Assembly: GCA_947454235.1 (NCBI GenBank)
Contig: CANGIY010000003.1
Span: forward strand, 124,001 to 188,000
DNA from: Chitinophagaceae bacterium
Lineage (GTDB): Bacteria; Bacteroidota; Bacteroidia; Chitinophagales; Chitinophagaceae
Direction of reading: 5' to 3'
DNA length: 64,000 nt
Under the pieces are notes generated by a model, which saw nothing but the letters and a program-made list of their open reading frames with translations, was not told the origin of the DNA and did not search any database. The position numbers and the translations under genes are program-made. Of this stretch, positions 24,292 through 33,873 are shown in pieces; positions within the stretch are counted from its first letter, which is position 1; every line of letters begins with the position of its first letter.

Positions 24292-24708
24292 TTATTTGTC
24301 GGCATCAGCACCAACAATATCAATCGTCACAGACTCTGCATCTTTAACATGCTTTACTTTAATCTTAAAATCAGCCGATTCACCGGGCTTTACAACTTCT
24401 TCCAACGTATGCTTTTGCTTCTCAAGGCTTTTGCCTTCTTTGTCTTTGAAGTTCAATTGCACTTCAATGTTTTTATACGTCGTAAGAGATGATTTATTTG
24501 AAACTTCGCCTTCTACCACCGTTCTATTCACAAGGTTGTTGCGTGAAGAACCAGACACTTTCAAAAACTTTGTAGGACTGTCTTTCTCCATGTCTGCCAT
24601 TTGTGCCTTTGTACCCTCGTATTTCGAAGAAGGACGATCGCTATTGGCACTGTCTTTACAACTGAACAAACTTAGTGCGACAAATGAAAATAGTAGAATG
24701 CGTTTCAT
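24292..24708 (-). CDS. Small lipoprotein with FxLYD-like beta domain
   Basis: A 138-residue lipoprotein: signal peptide with lipobox 'LSLFSC' (~12-17) and a mature beta-sandwich-like segment 'VEGEVSNKSSLTTYKNIEVQ' followed by 'KPGESADFKIKVK', the pattern of FxLYD/DUF3426-like domains. The function of these domains is unknown. It lies 58 bp upstream of lgt on the same strand and may be cotranscribed. Confidence 0.75.
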   Translation of the reverse strand: MKRILLFSFVALSLFSCKDSANSDRPSSKYEGTKAQMADMEKDSPTKFLKVSGSSRNNLVNRTVVEGEVSNKSSLTTYKNIEVQLNFKDKEGKSLEKQKHTLEEVVKPGESADFKIKVKHVKDAESVTIDIVGADADK

Positions 24709-24793
24709 GTTTTGATTTTTTGCAAAATTAAGGAAGCAATCTGTTTACGCTCCCTGTTGAGTTATTTATAGGAAAATTTTAATAAAGGTAAAA

Positions 24794-25543
24794 TTACTGG
24801 TACTTATCGGTTAAATAAACCTTCTTCCCACCCATTATGCAATAAGGGGGCTCGAAACCGGGCATTGACGTTGCCCTAATATGACGCTCAATCTTCTCTT
24901 TATCCCAGTTCAAATCAATGACTTTTATCTGGTTCATTTCATTGCGATAATGCATTGATGTACCATACTTACTCACAAGTAATTCTTGGTCAATTTCGCG
25001 GAAATTGCCAGTAACAACATGTCTCAAGGTCTCTATGAATAGCTTCAACGACTTATCGACAGTAATGTCATACAGCTCACCAACCCAGCAGTTTTCAGGA
25101 ATGGGGAACCTTTTTTGAAAAATAATAGGACCATTATCTACTCCCGGCAGCATTCTATGCAATGTTGTACCAAACTCCTCCTTTCCTTCTATCAAAGCAA
25201 ATGAAAACTGATTGCTCCCCCTGTATTCTGGTAGCGGTGCCATGTGCAGATTCACTGCAAGCTCCCTGGCTTTTTCAATATGCCTCGCTTTTAAAATTTC
25301 GTGGTACTGCACCGAATACAAAAAATCGCATTCAGGCATGTCGTCAAGCGACTCAAAAACTTCGATTCCGTTTTGTTGAGCAAGGGCAGCAAGGTCATGG
25401 TCGCCTCCAAATTCTGTTCTGTTTTTTGTCAAAACACCCTTCAATGAAAGATTCAAAATCCCCGCATTACCTATTAGAAATTTTAAGCAATTATATCCGA
25501 TAGGCTTTGAACCCAAAAATATTATTTCTTTCGGTGCACTCAT
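24794..25543 (-). CDS. Formyltransferase family protein (methionyl-tRNA formyltransferase-like fold)
   Basis: A 249-residue enzyme of the 10-formyl-THF-dependent formyltransferase family. The catalytic Asn-His pair is in 'VNLHMAPLPEYRGSNQF' and the Asp in 'LPGVDNGPIIFQKRF'. The protein lacks the C-terminal OB domain of Fmt at full length and has a shorter tail instead, so it is more likely a sugar or amino-sugar formyltransferase than the tRNA enzyme. It lies back to back with a glycosyltransferase gene (50 bp apart), consistent with cell-surface glycan modification. Substrate not determinable. Confidence 0.85.
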   Translation of the reverse strand: MSAPKEIIFLGSKPIGYNCLKFLIGNAGILNLSLKGVLTKNRTEFGGDHDLAALAQQNGIEVFESLDDMPECDFLYSVQYHEILKARHIEKARELAVNLHMAPLPEYRGSNQFSFALIEGKEEFGTTLHRMLPGVDNGPIIFQKRFPIPENCWVGELYDITVDKSLKLFIETLRHVVTGNFREIDQELLVSKYGTSMHYRNEMNQIKVIDLNWDKEKIERHIRATSMPGFEPPYCIMGGKKVYLTDKYQ

Positions 25544-25593
25544 TAAATATAAAATTTTGGAAAGTTACTATTTTCGCAACACAATTCTGACGA

Positions 25594-26802
25594 GTGCGCA
25601 AAATACTGATAATTACGAACAGAGTACCCTACCCCCTCAATGATGGTGGCAACCTTGCTGTTCACGCAATGATTGAAGGGTATAGAATGAGTGGCTGGAA
25701 AGTTTACCTTTTGTCCATGAACACTACACGCCATTATGTTGAACCATCGGTTCTTTCAGGATTGTACAACTACATTGATAAATTTGAATGGGTTGATTTC
25801 AACAACGACGTCAAGTTCGTTAAACTGATGAAAAACTACCTGTTCAGTAAACTACCCGAGCATGCTGAAAGGTTTTACCACCCCGAGTTCGAAGAGCGTA
25901 TCCTTAGAGCGATTGATGAATTTGAACCTGATGTGATTCAAATAGAAAGCGTTTACCTTACTACTTATCTCGATGCAATACAGAAACGAACTAAGGCTCT
26001 TAAAGTACTTCGTTCGCACAATATCGAATACCATATTTGGCATGGGCTCGCTATTAAAGCGAGAAACAGGCTTCGTAAAAAGTACCTACATAACCTCACC
26101 CACCGCCTTAAGAACTTTGAACGTCGGGCGTGGCGTAAGTATGATTTAATTTTGCCGATCACGGAAAAAGACTCCTTTCATATCACACGGCTTGAAAAAA
26201 TCACAGATATGGTGGTTGCTCCTTTCTCTATTGAAATCAAAGATATTGTCCCCCATCACGAAAACGAAAACTGGGTGGGCTACCATATTGGTGCCATGGA
26301 CTGGATTCCGAACCGAGATGGAATTGCGTGGTTTTTACAACATGTGTGGCCAAAAGTACACAACAGGTTACCCAAGTTCGAATTCTATTTTGCCGGTCGA
26401 AACATGCCCGACGATTTCAAGAATTTAAAAATTGAAGGAGTTCACTGTGCCGGGGAAGTTGCAGATGCCAACGAGTTTATCGCTGACAAGCGCATACTTA
26501 TTGTTCCGGTAACAACCACAGGCGGCATCAGAGTAAAAATACTCGAAGCATGGGCGGCAGGAAAAATAGTAATTACAACTCCCGAAGGGGTGAAAGGACT
26601 TGATGCAAAACCGTCGGAGCACTTTTTACTGGCGAGAAAGCCCGATGAATTTGTGAAAGCCATAAAATGGTGCATGACGAACAAAGCTGAAGCTGAACAA
26701 ATGGCAGAAAAAGCAAGGCAGCTCGTCATCAACAAATACCAGCACCGAAACGTTATAAAGAAAGTAATTGACAAAATTGAAATTTATCTGGAACTGAGAT
26801 AA
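25594..26802 (+). CDS. GT4-like glycosyltransferase
   Basis: A 402-residue GT-B fold transferase starting from GTG at 25594. The N-terminal Rossmann part begins 'ILIITNRVPYPLNDGGNLAV'. The nucleotide-sugar-binding C-terminal part has 'VGYHIGAMDWIPNRDGIAWF', 'FYFAGRNMPDDF' and the donor motif 'GGIRVKILEAWAAGKIVI', where the conserved Glu sits in 'KILEAWAAG'. It probably adds a sugar to a lipid-linked or surface glycan at the inner membrane. Its stop directly abuts the end of the convergent chrA gene. Confidence 0.9.
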   Translation: MRKILIITNRVPYPLNDGGNLAVHAMIEGYRMSGWKVYLLSMNTTRHYVEPSVLSGLYNYIDKFEWVDFNNDVKFVKLMKNYLFSKLPEHAERFYHPEFEERILRAIDEFEPDVIQIESVYLTTYLDAIQKRTKALKVLRSHNIEYHIWHGLAIKARNRLRKKYLHNLTHRLKNFERRAWRKYDLILPITEKDSFHITRLEKITDMVVAPFSIEIKDIVPHHENENWVGYHIGAMDWIPNRDGIAWFLQHVWPKVHNRLPKFEFYFAGRNMPDDFKNLKIEGVHCAGEVADANEFIADKRILIVPVTTTGGIRVKILEAWAAGKIVITTPEGVKGLDAKPSEHFLLARKPDEFVKAIKWCMTNKAEAEQMAEKARQLVINKYQHRNVIKKVIDKIEIYLELR

Positions 26803-28047
26803 TTACAACATAAATTCCAGCCACCCCACAAGCAGCCAAAATAACACCACGAAAGGTGAGGGTATTTTCGTGTAGTTCAGGAGTGCGAATGTGATTGCAA
26901 CAACCACCAGTGTCATAATGCTGAAACTATTGTAACTGTTGATACCAATGGTACTCAGTAACACAATTCCTGACGCCCATATCATTCCCACAACTGCGGC
27001 ATTGATACCCTCAAGTGCCCTGAAAATGATAACGTGTTGTTTGAGGTTATGGTAAATTGGGTAGAAGAAAAACAGTAGCAAGGTACTAGGTAAGAAGACT
27101 GCGGTTGTTGCTGTAATACATCCCAATATTTGCCACAATACACCTTCTTTGTGCATAGAAATTCCACCCACGTATGATACTATACTGAATACAGGACCCG
27201 GCACAGCCTGTACAATACCATACCCATTCAACAATTGGTTGGGTGTAGCAATAGGATTGGTAATCGTAAATTGGTACAGCATCATGGGCAATAATGCCTG
27301 ACCACCACCAAATACGATAGACCCAAAACGATAAAAGTTTTCGAACAAATGGTAAAGTTGTCCGTGCTGCCAGTTTCCAGTACGCGCCAACTCACTTAAA
27401 ACGCCCGCCACAACAAACAAAACAGCAAACAACCATAAATTCACCCATTTGATTTTCTTGGGTTTTTGGGTGGAGCTTGGAATCCGTTTGTTACTGAAAT
27501 TACTGATGGTACCTGCAACCACTAACAACAACGGAAACACCCATGGCGACTTAAAGAGTATGGTAGCAATTAAACTCCCCACCATAATGCCACCGGTAGC
27601 CAGTACTTTAATGCCCGATTGTGTCATTTTATAGGCAGCATAAAACACAAATCCCACAGACATAGGTTGTATGTAGTGGAATAAATGGAAAGCCATTTTG
27701 TTATCTTCAAATGCACCCGTGGGAGAAAGGTAGTACACAAAAAACGACAACAAGCCCATAATAAGGGCAGCAGGAAACACCCACAACAACAATGTGATAC
27801 ATGCCAGCGGAATCCCTCCGCGCTTTAATGCAATAAGAGTAACAGTTTGAGTGGAAGACGGACCTGGTAAAAGCTGGCAAAAAGCGTTGAGTTCCATCAA
27901 TTCCTCTTCGGTCACATCCTTCCTTTTTTGAACGAAAGTCTTCATCATCATACCCAAATGCCCCAGCGGACCGCCGAATGCAGTAAAGGAATAAATAAAC
28001 ACCGATTTCAAAAAAGGTACGTGCCTGAGAAGCAACATCCTGCTCAA
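26803..28047 (-). CDS. chrA: Chromate transporter, ChrA (CHR) family, long form
   Basis: A 414-residue inner-membrane protein with two homologous halves, the long-chain CHR form. Half one has '[16 protein letters not shown]' and '[19 protein letters not shown]'. Half two has '[20 protein letters not shown]' and '[17 protein letters not shown]'. About ten membrane segments are evident. CHR proteins export chromate; in organisms without chromate exposure the natural substrate is uncertain. It is monocistronic, with its start 185 bp from the divergent SDR gene. Confidence 0.93.
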   Translation of the reverse strand: MSRMLLLRHVPFLKSVFIYSFTAFGGPLGHLGMMMKTFVQKRKDVTEEELMELNAFCQLLPGPSSTQTVTLIALKRGGIPLACITLLLWVFPAALIMGLLSFFVYYLSPTGAFEDNKMAFHLFHYIQPMSVGFVFYAAYKMTQSGIKVLATGGIMVGSLIATILFKSPWVFPLLLVVAGTISNFSNKRIPSSTQKPKKIKWVNLWLFAVLFVVAGVLSELARTGNWQHGQLYHLFENFYRFGSIVFGGGQALLPMMLYQFTITNPIATPNQLLNGYGIVQAVPGPVFSIVSYVGGISMHKEGVLWQILGCITATTAVFLPSTLLLFFFYPIYHNLKQHVIIFRALEGINAAVVGMIWASGIVLLSTIGINSYNSFSIMTLVVVAITFALLNYTKIPSPFVVLFWLLVGWLEFML

Positions 28048-28201
28048 TATTTGGTTAAAATTAATAAAACGGCTGACAATAATGAAATCAAAACAATTAC
28101 CCTTACAATGTTTCTATAATGCTTTAACCAAAATCTTCACTGCAGTTGGAATTCATTTTAGACGCAAAGGTTTAATTTTTCCTTCGATAGTTGCGCAATC
28201 T

Positions 28202-28209
28202 TATCTTTG
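28202..28209 (+). promoter_or_regulatory. -7 promoter element (TATCTTTG) of the SDR-dgt-queA operon
   Basis: Exact TAnnTTTG match 23 bp upstream of the SDR start codon; the -33 element is not clear. Confidence 0.5.
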
Positions 28210-28232
28210 CCGAAACTCAGTAAATATTAAAA

Positions 28233-29054
28233 ATGGGGAAACTGTCGGGTAAAGTTGTGTTAATCACAGGCGGCTCATCGGGTATCGGGAAGGCGCTCAC
28301 CAACGAAGCTTTAGCACGTGGGGCAAAAGTTGCCGTATGTGGCAGAGACATCAACAAACTACAAAATTCATTTACTGCATCTGAAAACCTTATTTGCGTT
28401 CAGGCCGATGTGAGCAAGGAGGAACAGTGCGCAGCATTCGTGCAAGCAGCAGTTCAAAAATGGGGACAGGTCGATGTGTTGATTAACAATGCAGGCATTT
28501 CAATGAGGGCTCTTTTTAACGAGGTAGATCTGACTGTGATAAGGGAACTCATGGATATTAACTTTTGGGGTGCAGTTAATTGCACCAAGTTTGCATTGCC
28601 CGCTATCCTAAAAACAAAGGGAGTTATTTGCGGAGTATCGTCAATTGCGGGTTACAGGGGCCTACCCTGCCGCACCGGCTATTCGGCTTCAAAATTTGCT
28701 CTTCAGGGCTTTTTAGAGTCTTTAAAAACTGAATTGCTGCAAACTGGCACACACGTAATGTGGGTAAGCCCCGGGTTTATCGCGTCTAACATTCGCAACG
28801 TAGCCCGCGGCGCCGATGGTTCGGCGCAAGGCGAAACACCATTGGACGAATCAAAATTGATGAGTGCTGAAACCTGCGCTCAAATAATTCTGGATGGCAT
28901 TGAACAACGAAAACGTACTGTAGTTATGACTTCTCAAGGCAAACTCACTGTGTTCATCAACAAACTATTCCCTTCATTAGCCGACAAATTGGTATTCGGG
29001 CATTTCATGAAAGAACCCGATTCGCCACTCAGTCGTTTACCTAAAAACCAATAG
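28233..29054 (+). CDS. Short-chain dehydrogenase/reductase
   Basis: A 273-residue classical SDR: dinucleotide-binding 'LITGGSSGIGKAL' (11-23), 'NNAGIS' near 85, catalytic Ser in 'GVSSIAGYRG' and the YxxxK motif in 'GYSASKFALQGF'. The C-terminal portion has a membrane-proximal flavour ('TVFINKLFPSLADKLVFGHF'), like the DHRS7 group of SDRs acting on lipids or steroids. It is the first gene of a tight operon with dgt (8-bp gap) and queA (1-bp gap). Substrate unknown. Confidence 0.93.
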   Translation: MGKLSGKVVLITGGSSGIGKALTNEALARGAKVAVCGRDINKLQNSFTASENLICVQADVSKEEQCAAFVQAAVQKWGQVDVLINNAGISMRALFNEVDLTVIRELMDINFWGAVNCTKFALPAILKTKGVICGVSSIAGYRGLPCRTGYSASKFALQGFLESLKTELLQTGTHVMWVSPGFIASNIRNVARGADGSAQGETPLDESKLMSAETCAQIILDGIEQRKRTVVMTSQGKLTVFINKLFPSLADKLVFGHFMKEPDSPLSRLPKNQ

Positions 29055-29062
29055 CCTGCATT

Positions 29063-30466
29063 ATGAGCAAAATGAACTGGGAACAACTTTTCAGTATTAA
29101 AAGAACAGGCGATTCAGGCAGCAAAAACCGTTATTTCGACCCGGTTCGCGATTCTTACCAACAAGACTACGACCGCATTATTTTTTCATCTCCCTTTCGT
29201 CGCCTCCAAAACAAAACGCAGGTATTCCCTTTGCCGGGGTCTGTTTTTGTACATAACCGCCTTACTCATAGTCTTGAAGTAACATCTGTTGGTCGTTCTT
29301 TAGGCAAAGCAGTAGGCATTGAAATATGGAAAAAACACGAAAAAAGCCTTTCTGAAACAGCAGCAGAATTCTACCGATACGAACTTCCTTCAGTAATTGC
29401 AGCTGCCTGCCTTTCGCATGATATAGGCAATCCGCCATTCGGGCACTCAGGCGAAGATGCCATCAGAAACTATTTTATTGAACTGGAGGGCAACCCTAAA
29501 AAAATTATTGAAAACAGCCTGAGTGCTTGCCAGTTAAAAGACTTCACCAATTTTGAAGGCAACTCAAATGCGCTGCGGGTATTAACCCACGCATTCAACA
29601 GCCCCGAGCAAGGTGGCCTCAAACTCACCTATGCAACTCTTGCTTCTATAGTAAAATACCCTTCAGATTCATTGTCAGGTTTTGACAAAAAGACCGGACT
29701 TATTTCTACTAAAAAGTCCGGCTTTTTTGACTCTGAAAGGCAAACATATCTCGACATTGCTGAAACATTAGGCATTCCTGCCCTGAATGAAAAAAAGACA
29801 ATTTTCTCCAGGCACCCATTTGTATATCTCACAGAAGCTGCCGACGATATCTGTTACCGGGTTATTGACCTGGAAGATGCGCACAGGCTTGGGATAGTGT
29901 CGTTCGAAACGTTCCTTGGCTTATTTCTTCCTTTCTTTAACGAAGGAGAAGAATTTGGCTCGCAAGGATATGTGCTCAAAAAAATCGCCAAATTTGATGA
30001 CGATCGCCAAAAAGCGCAATACATAAGAGCTGCCTGGATTGGGACCATGGTGCAGAAAATGACCGATGTTTTTATGGCTAACGAAGAGGCATTACTTAAT
30101 GGTACATTGCAAAAGGACCTCCTCGACTGCCTCCCTGAAAATGAACGCGGATATATTGATGCAATCAACAAATTCTCAATCAAAGAGATATACAATTACA
30201 AATCGGTGGTTGAAATTGAGTGCGCAGGTTTCAACATCATTGGCGGGCTACTGAAAGAATTCATCAGTGGATTGCTTGCACCAACCACCAACAGATCTAA
30301 AAAACTACTGCAGCTCGTCTCTAAACAGTTTATTGTTCAGCGTCGTCCCGATACATTATACAATGACATTCACTCTGTTGTTGACTTCATAAGTGGTATG
30401 ACAGACCTTTATGCAATTGATTTGTACCGAAAAATATCGGGTATAGCCATTCCTGAAATTAAATAA
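29063..30466 (+). CDS. dgt: dGTP triphosphohydrolase (dGTPase), HD superfamily
   Basis: A 467-residue HD-domain enzyme that hydrolyses dGTP (and often other dNTPs) to deoxynucleoside plus triphosphate. The N-terminus has 'YQQDYDRIIFSSPFRRLQNK'. Metal ligands are seen in 'NRLTHSLEVTSVGRSLG' and the HD pair in 'ACLSHDIGNPPFGHSGE', with the later conserved Asp in 'LTEAADDICYRVIDLEDA'. It controls dNTP pools; dNTPases of this class can also restrict phage. It lies between the SDR and queA genes in one transcript. A terminator-like hairpin sits inside the coding region. Confidence 0.95.
   Translation: MSKMNWEQLFSIKRTGDSGSKNRYFDPVRDSYQQDYDRIIFSSPFRRLQNKTQVFPLPGSVFVHNRLTHSLEVTSVGRSLGKAVGIEIWKKHEKSLSETAAEFYRYELPSVIAAACLSHDIGNPPFGHSGEDAIRNYFIELEGNPKKIIENSLSACQLKDFTNFEGNSNALRVLTHAFNSPEQGGLKLTYATLASIVKYPSDSLSGFDKKTGLISTKKSGFFDSERQTYLDIAETLGIPALNEKKTIFSRHPFVYLTEAADDICYRVIDLEDAHRLGIVSFETFLGLFLPFFNEGEEFGSQGYVLKKIAKFDDDRQKAQYIRAAWIGTMVQKMTDVFMANEEALLNGTLQKDLLDCLPENERGYIDAINKFSIKEIYNYKSVVEIECAGFNIIGGLLKEFISGLLAPTTNRSKKLLQLVSKQFIVQRRPDTLYNDIHSVVDFISGMTDLYAIDLYRKISGIAIPEIK
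29694..29728 (+). other. Terminator-like hairpin inside dgt
   Basis: Perfect 8-bp stem CCGGACTT / AAGTCCGG with a 12-nt loop, followed at once by TTTTTT. It has the full form of an intrinsic terminator yet lies in frame about 630 bp into dgt. Active translation would normally mask it. Whether it works is unknown. Confidence 0.5.
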
Positions 30467-30467
30467 A

Positions 30468-31691
30468 ATGCATCCTAAGAACCTAAGAATAGACGATTTC
30501 AGCTACGAATTACCTGCTGAAAAAATCGCTTTACACCCCAACCCAATTCGGGGCGGCTCAAAATTATTGGTGAGCAAAAAAGGTGAAATTTCAGAATCGA
30601 CTTATAACAACATCAACAACTACCTACCGCCAAAATCATTTTTGGTTTTTAATCAAACGAAAGTTGTCAATGCCCGTTTATTGTTCAAAACACCTACCGG
30701 GGCAAATATTGAAATATTCTGCCTGAACCCTGCACAGGATGGAACGGAAATAACTTCTGCTCTTTCAGCAAAATCGGGCGTGGAATGGAAGTGCCTTGTA
30801 GGCAATGCTAAGAAATGGAAACCAGAGACAACGCCTTCTCTTGTTGCAGAAAAAGAAGGCATTCAGCTTGAAGCTGTACTTATTGCAAAAGACAGCAATG
30901 GGAATACCATTCAATTCAAGTGGAAGAATTCAGAGATTACATTTGCTGAAATTTTGAACATTTTTGGCGATGTACCTCTTCCACCCTACATCAACCGAAC
31001 AACTTCAGAAGCAGACAACAATCGATACCAAACCATTTTCGCCAAACAAGAAGGAAGCGTAGCTGCCCCAACGGCAGGACTTCATTTCACCGAAGAGATC
31101 CTGAAAAAAATAACCGATAGCAAAAATTCAATCAGCTATGTGACCCTACATGTAGGTGCAGGTACTTTTATGCCTGTAAAAACTGAAACCATATCCGATC
31201 ACTTGATGCATGCGGAATGGATAGAATTTACTGACACATTTGTACAACAACTACTAGATGCTAAAAAAGCAGGCAACCCCATAATACCCGTAGGTACTAC
31301 CTCCATGAGAACAATTGAGAGCATCTATCAAATAGGCAGCAAATTATTTAGTGGAGAAAATGTTGACTTTGATGGCTTTGCAGTACAACAATGGGATCCT
31401 TATGAAAAACCACAAGCTGCTATCGTCGATGCACTTCAAGCAGTAATAGATTTTATGCTTTCTAAAAGCCTTAAAAAAACAATAACCCGGACGCAAATTA
31501 TTATTGCTCCGGGCTATCAATTTGTTTTATCTGATGGGTTGGTTACAAATTTTCACCAACCAAAAAGTACGCTATTATTACTTGTCTCAGCTTTAGTTGG
31601 TAAACAGTGGCGTGATGTATACGACTATGCGCTCCACCGCGATTTCCGTTTCCTAAGCTATGGAGACGGTTGCCTGCTGCTACCTTACTAG
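30468..31691 (+). CDS. queA: S-adenosylmethionine:tRNA ribosyltransferase-isomerase
   Basis: A 407-residue cytoplasmic enzyme of queuosine synthesis that transfers and isomerises the ribosyl group of SAM onto preQ1 in tRNA, giving epoxyqueuosine. Family motifs: 'DDFSYELPAEKIALHPNPIR' at the start, 'VAAPTAGLHFTEEIL' and 'YVTLHVGAGTFMPVKTE' in the middle, 'NFHQPKSTLLLLVSALVG' near the end. It starts one base after dgt ends. Its last 12 bp overlap the convergent surface-protein gene. Confidence 0.96.
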   Translation: MHPKNLRIDDFSYELPAEKIALHPNPIRGGSKLLVSKKGEISESTYNNINNYLPPKSFLVFNQTKVVNARLLFKTPTGANIEIFCLNPAQDGTEITSALSAKSGVEWKCLVGNAKKWKPETTPSLVAEKEGIQLEAVLIAKDSNGNTIQFKWKNSEITFAEILNIFGDVPLPPYINRTTSEADNNRYQTIFAKQEGSVAAPTAGLHFTEEILKKITDSKNSISYVTLHVGAGTFMPVKTETISDHLMHAEWIEFTDTFVQQLLDAKKAGNPIIPVGTTSMRTIESIYQIGSKLFSGENVDFDGFAVQQWDPYEKPQAAIVDALQAVIDFMLSKSLKKTITRTQIIIAPGYQFVLSDGLVTNFHQPKSTLLLLVSALVGKQWRDVYDYALHRDFRFLSYGDGCLLLPY

Positions 31692-33749
31692 CGTTACATC
31701 GCCTTTATACTGGTGGTTTACACCATCTGGGCTAGCCAATGTAATTACATAGTGGTAAACATCCATATCTTGTGGAACTCCGTTCAACTTACCATTCCAA
31801 CCTTCTTTCATGTTGTAGTTGCTTTGGAAAACGATTTGTCCCCACCTGTTGCATACTGTGAAATCAACCATTTTCCAGTTATACGGAGGATTGATAATTT
31901 TAAACTCATCATTCATTCCGTCATCGTTTGGTGTAAAACCTGTTGGAATCATGATTGTGTCAGGGAATACCACCGTTACTGTTACGGTAGCAGTATCTGT
32001 ACAACCCCAATGGTTCATACCAATAACCTGATAAATTGTAGTGTGTTGCGGAGTAGCAACCGGGTTATTGATATTAGGATTGTCTAATGAACCGTCATTG
32101 GGTGTCCACCAGTAATTTTGTGCACCTTGTACTTCCAGTTGCGTAGAATTACCAAAAGCAATTGTTCTTGAAGGGCTAATATCAATTAAAGTTAAAGAAG
32201 GCTGAATAACAATTGTCTCTGTTGCTGAATTTTTACATGCAATATTTGCAACTGTAAGCGTATAGACACCCGAGTTGGCTGCGGTGACATGAATAATCTC
32301 TGCATTCTGTGAAACAACATGGAATCCGGCAGGTCCATCCCAAGTATAGCTTACTCCGGCAGCACTATCGAAGCCATAAAGATCAAGAATTTGACCCAAA
32401 CAAACTGGCGCGTTAGACTTAATAACTGGTTTTGGAGGTGTTCCAGGGTCAGTCAATTCAACCGGACCACCCATATTTGAAACACAACCATGAAGAGTCA
32501 CATAAAAATCGTGATAGATCCCTTTAGGAAGACCAGTAACAACAATGTTGCCTGATGCATCAGTTGTTATTGTATCATAAACAGTCGTTCCGTTTGTTAC
32601 ATAAGAAACGTAGTAAACTGTACTAGCCAAAAACCCAGTGAGCGTAAATGAACCATCAGAATGCTCGCAAGGTGTAGGATTAGTACCAAAGTAATTTGTG
32701 ATAACCGGTGTTTGATAAATTGTTGCATTCGTTGTTGCCGGGAAGGATGTACAGCCATCGACTGTAGCTACAACCTGATAAGTACCTGCAGCAGAGGCAG
32801 GCGCTGCACTTCGTATTGGATTTTGAAGTGCTGAAGTAAAGCCACCAGGTCCAGACCATTGGAATGTTGCAGTTGAAATAGAATCAGAAGCGAATAAATG
32901 TAAATCTTCGCCTGAACAAATAGGACTATTGTTAGTCGCAATTGGAACAGGTACATGTTTTACTACTACATCAACATAAGCTGTGTCTTTACAACCACCC
33001 AATGCTGTCACAACTGTATATGTTCCTGCACCCGACATGCCAATACCTGTGACTGTTGGATTTTCGATTGCAGCAGTATAACCGGCAGGACCAGTCCAGG
33101 AATAGGTCAGACCTGTTGTATCAGGACCACTATACAAATTCAAATTAGCTCCTTCGCATACTGGTGAAGATGAACTTGCAGTTACGTGGTGTGTCGATGT
33201 CAGTGATGAAACTGTATCAACTTGCATGTGGTAAGTCATACCTGAATTTGACATGCAGTATACCTTGAATGAATCTACGCGGTCACAAAACTTAATATCC
33301 AAATCTGGGCCGGCATAATCAGACATGCCCGTAGCAGGACCATAAATTCTACCCAGCGATAACGAACAGACTGTAGAAGAAGTTGAAGGACAACCACCAC
33401 CTAGTGAAATAACATCCGTCATTGTGACTACGTAAGGAAGACCATTCACATACAGTTGAATGTATTCTCCACCATTCAATGCATAACTCTGCATTTTGAT
33501 GCGGTAAACAGGTCTTGAGAATTGGTAATTATAGGCACCTGATGTACCCATACCAACCCAATACTGAGCGGGCGTTCCTAAACAACTTGCCGACCAGGAA
33601 CTTACACCGCCTGTGGAAGTTACAGTTACTGAAAGACTTCCATAGGTTGCTGTACCTGAAAGATTAGTTACAGCCACTTGTGCTTTGCTTTGAAGTACCG
33701 CAAATAAGCAGATGCCAAAAATTGCTAACCACCTTTTCATATAACTCAA
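31680..33749 (-). CDS. Secreted Ig/PKD-like surface protein with gliding-motility (T9SS type B) C-terminal domain
   Basis: A 689-residue exported protein. Signal peptide at ~1-23 ('LAIFGICLFAVLQSKAQ'). The middle contains several Ig-like/PKD-like repeats with paired cysteines ('SSPVCEGANLNLYSGPDT', 'NSPICSGEDLHLFASD', 'NAPVCLGQILDLYGFD'). The C-terminal ~90 residues are the gliding-motility-associated sorting domain: 'PTGFTPNDDGMNDEFKI', 'CNRWGQIVFQS', 'GWNGKLNGVPQDMDVYHY'. This domain sends cargo through type IX secretion to the cell surface. A paralogue lies directly upstream. Probable adhesin or matrix protein; specific ligand unknown. Confidence 0.92.
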   Translation of the reverse strand: MSYMKRWLAIFGICLFAVLQSKAQVAVTNLSGTATYGSLSVTVTSTGGVSSWSASCLGTPAQYWVGMGTSGAYNYQFSRPVYRIKMQSYALNGGEYIQLYVNGLPYVVTMTDVISLGGGCPSTSSTVCSLSLGRIYGPATGMSDYAGPDLDIKFCDRVDSFKVYCMSNSGMTYHMQVDTVSSLTSTHHVTASSSSPVCEGANLNLYSGPDTTGLTYSWTGPAGYTAAIENPTVTGIGMSGAGTYTVVTALGGCKDTAYVDVVVKHVPVPIATNNSPICSGEDLHLFASDSISTATFQWSGPGGFTSALQNPIRSAAPASAAGTYQVVATVDGCTSFPATTNATIYQTPVITNYFGTNPTPCEHSDGSFTLTGFLASTVYYVSYVTNGTTVYDTITTDASGNIVVTGLPKGIYHDFYVTLHGCVSNMGGPVELTDPGTPPKPVIKSNAPVCLGQILDLYGFDSAAGVSYTWDGPAGFHVVSQNAEIIHVTAANSGVYTLTVANIACKNSATETIVIQPSLTLIDISPSRTIAFGNSTQLEVQGAQNYWWTPNDGSLDNPNINNPVATPQHTTIYQVIGMNHWGCTDTATVTVTVVFPDTIMIPTGFTPNDDGMNDEFKIINPPYNWKMVDFTVCNRWGQIVFQSNYNMKEGWNGKLNGVPQDMDVYHYVITLASPDGVNHQYKGDVTLVR

Positions 33750-33820
33750 TTTATAAAATTAAAACAACTCGAAGTTAATAAAAGCGTTCGAAAAATTAAC
33801 TATCAAAAACGTTTTTCGTT

Positions 33821-33856
33821 AAATTGAAATGTCCCAATCAAGGGACATTTCAATTT
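33821..33856 (-). terminator. Terminator of the second surface-protein gene
   Basis: Fifteen-bp perfect stem AAATTGAAATGTCCC / GGGACATTTCAATTT with a 6-nt loop, 18 bp after the stop codon at 33874. Confidence 0.75.
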
Positions 33857-33873
33857 ACATATTGTCTGGAATA

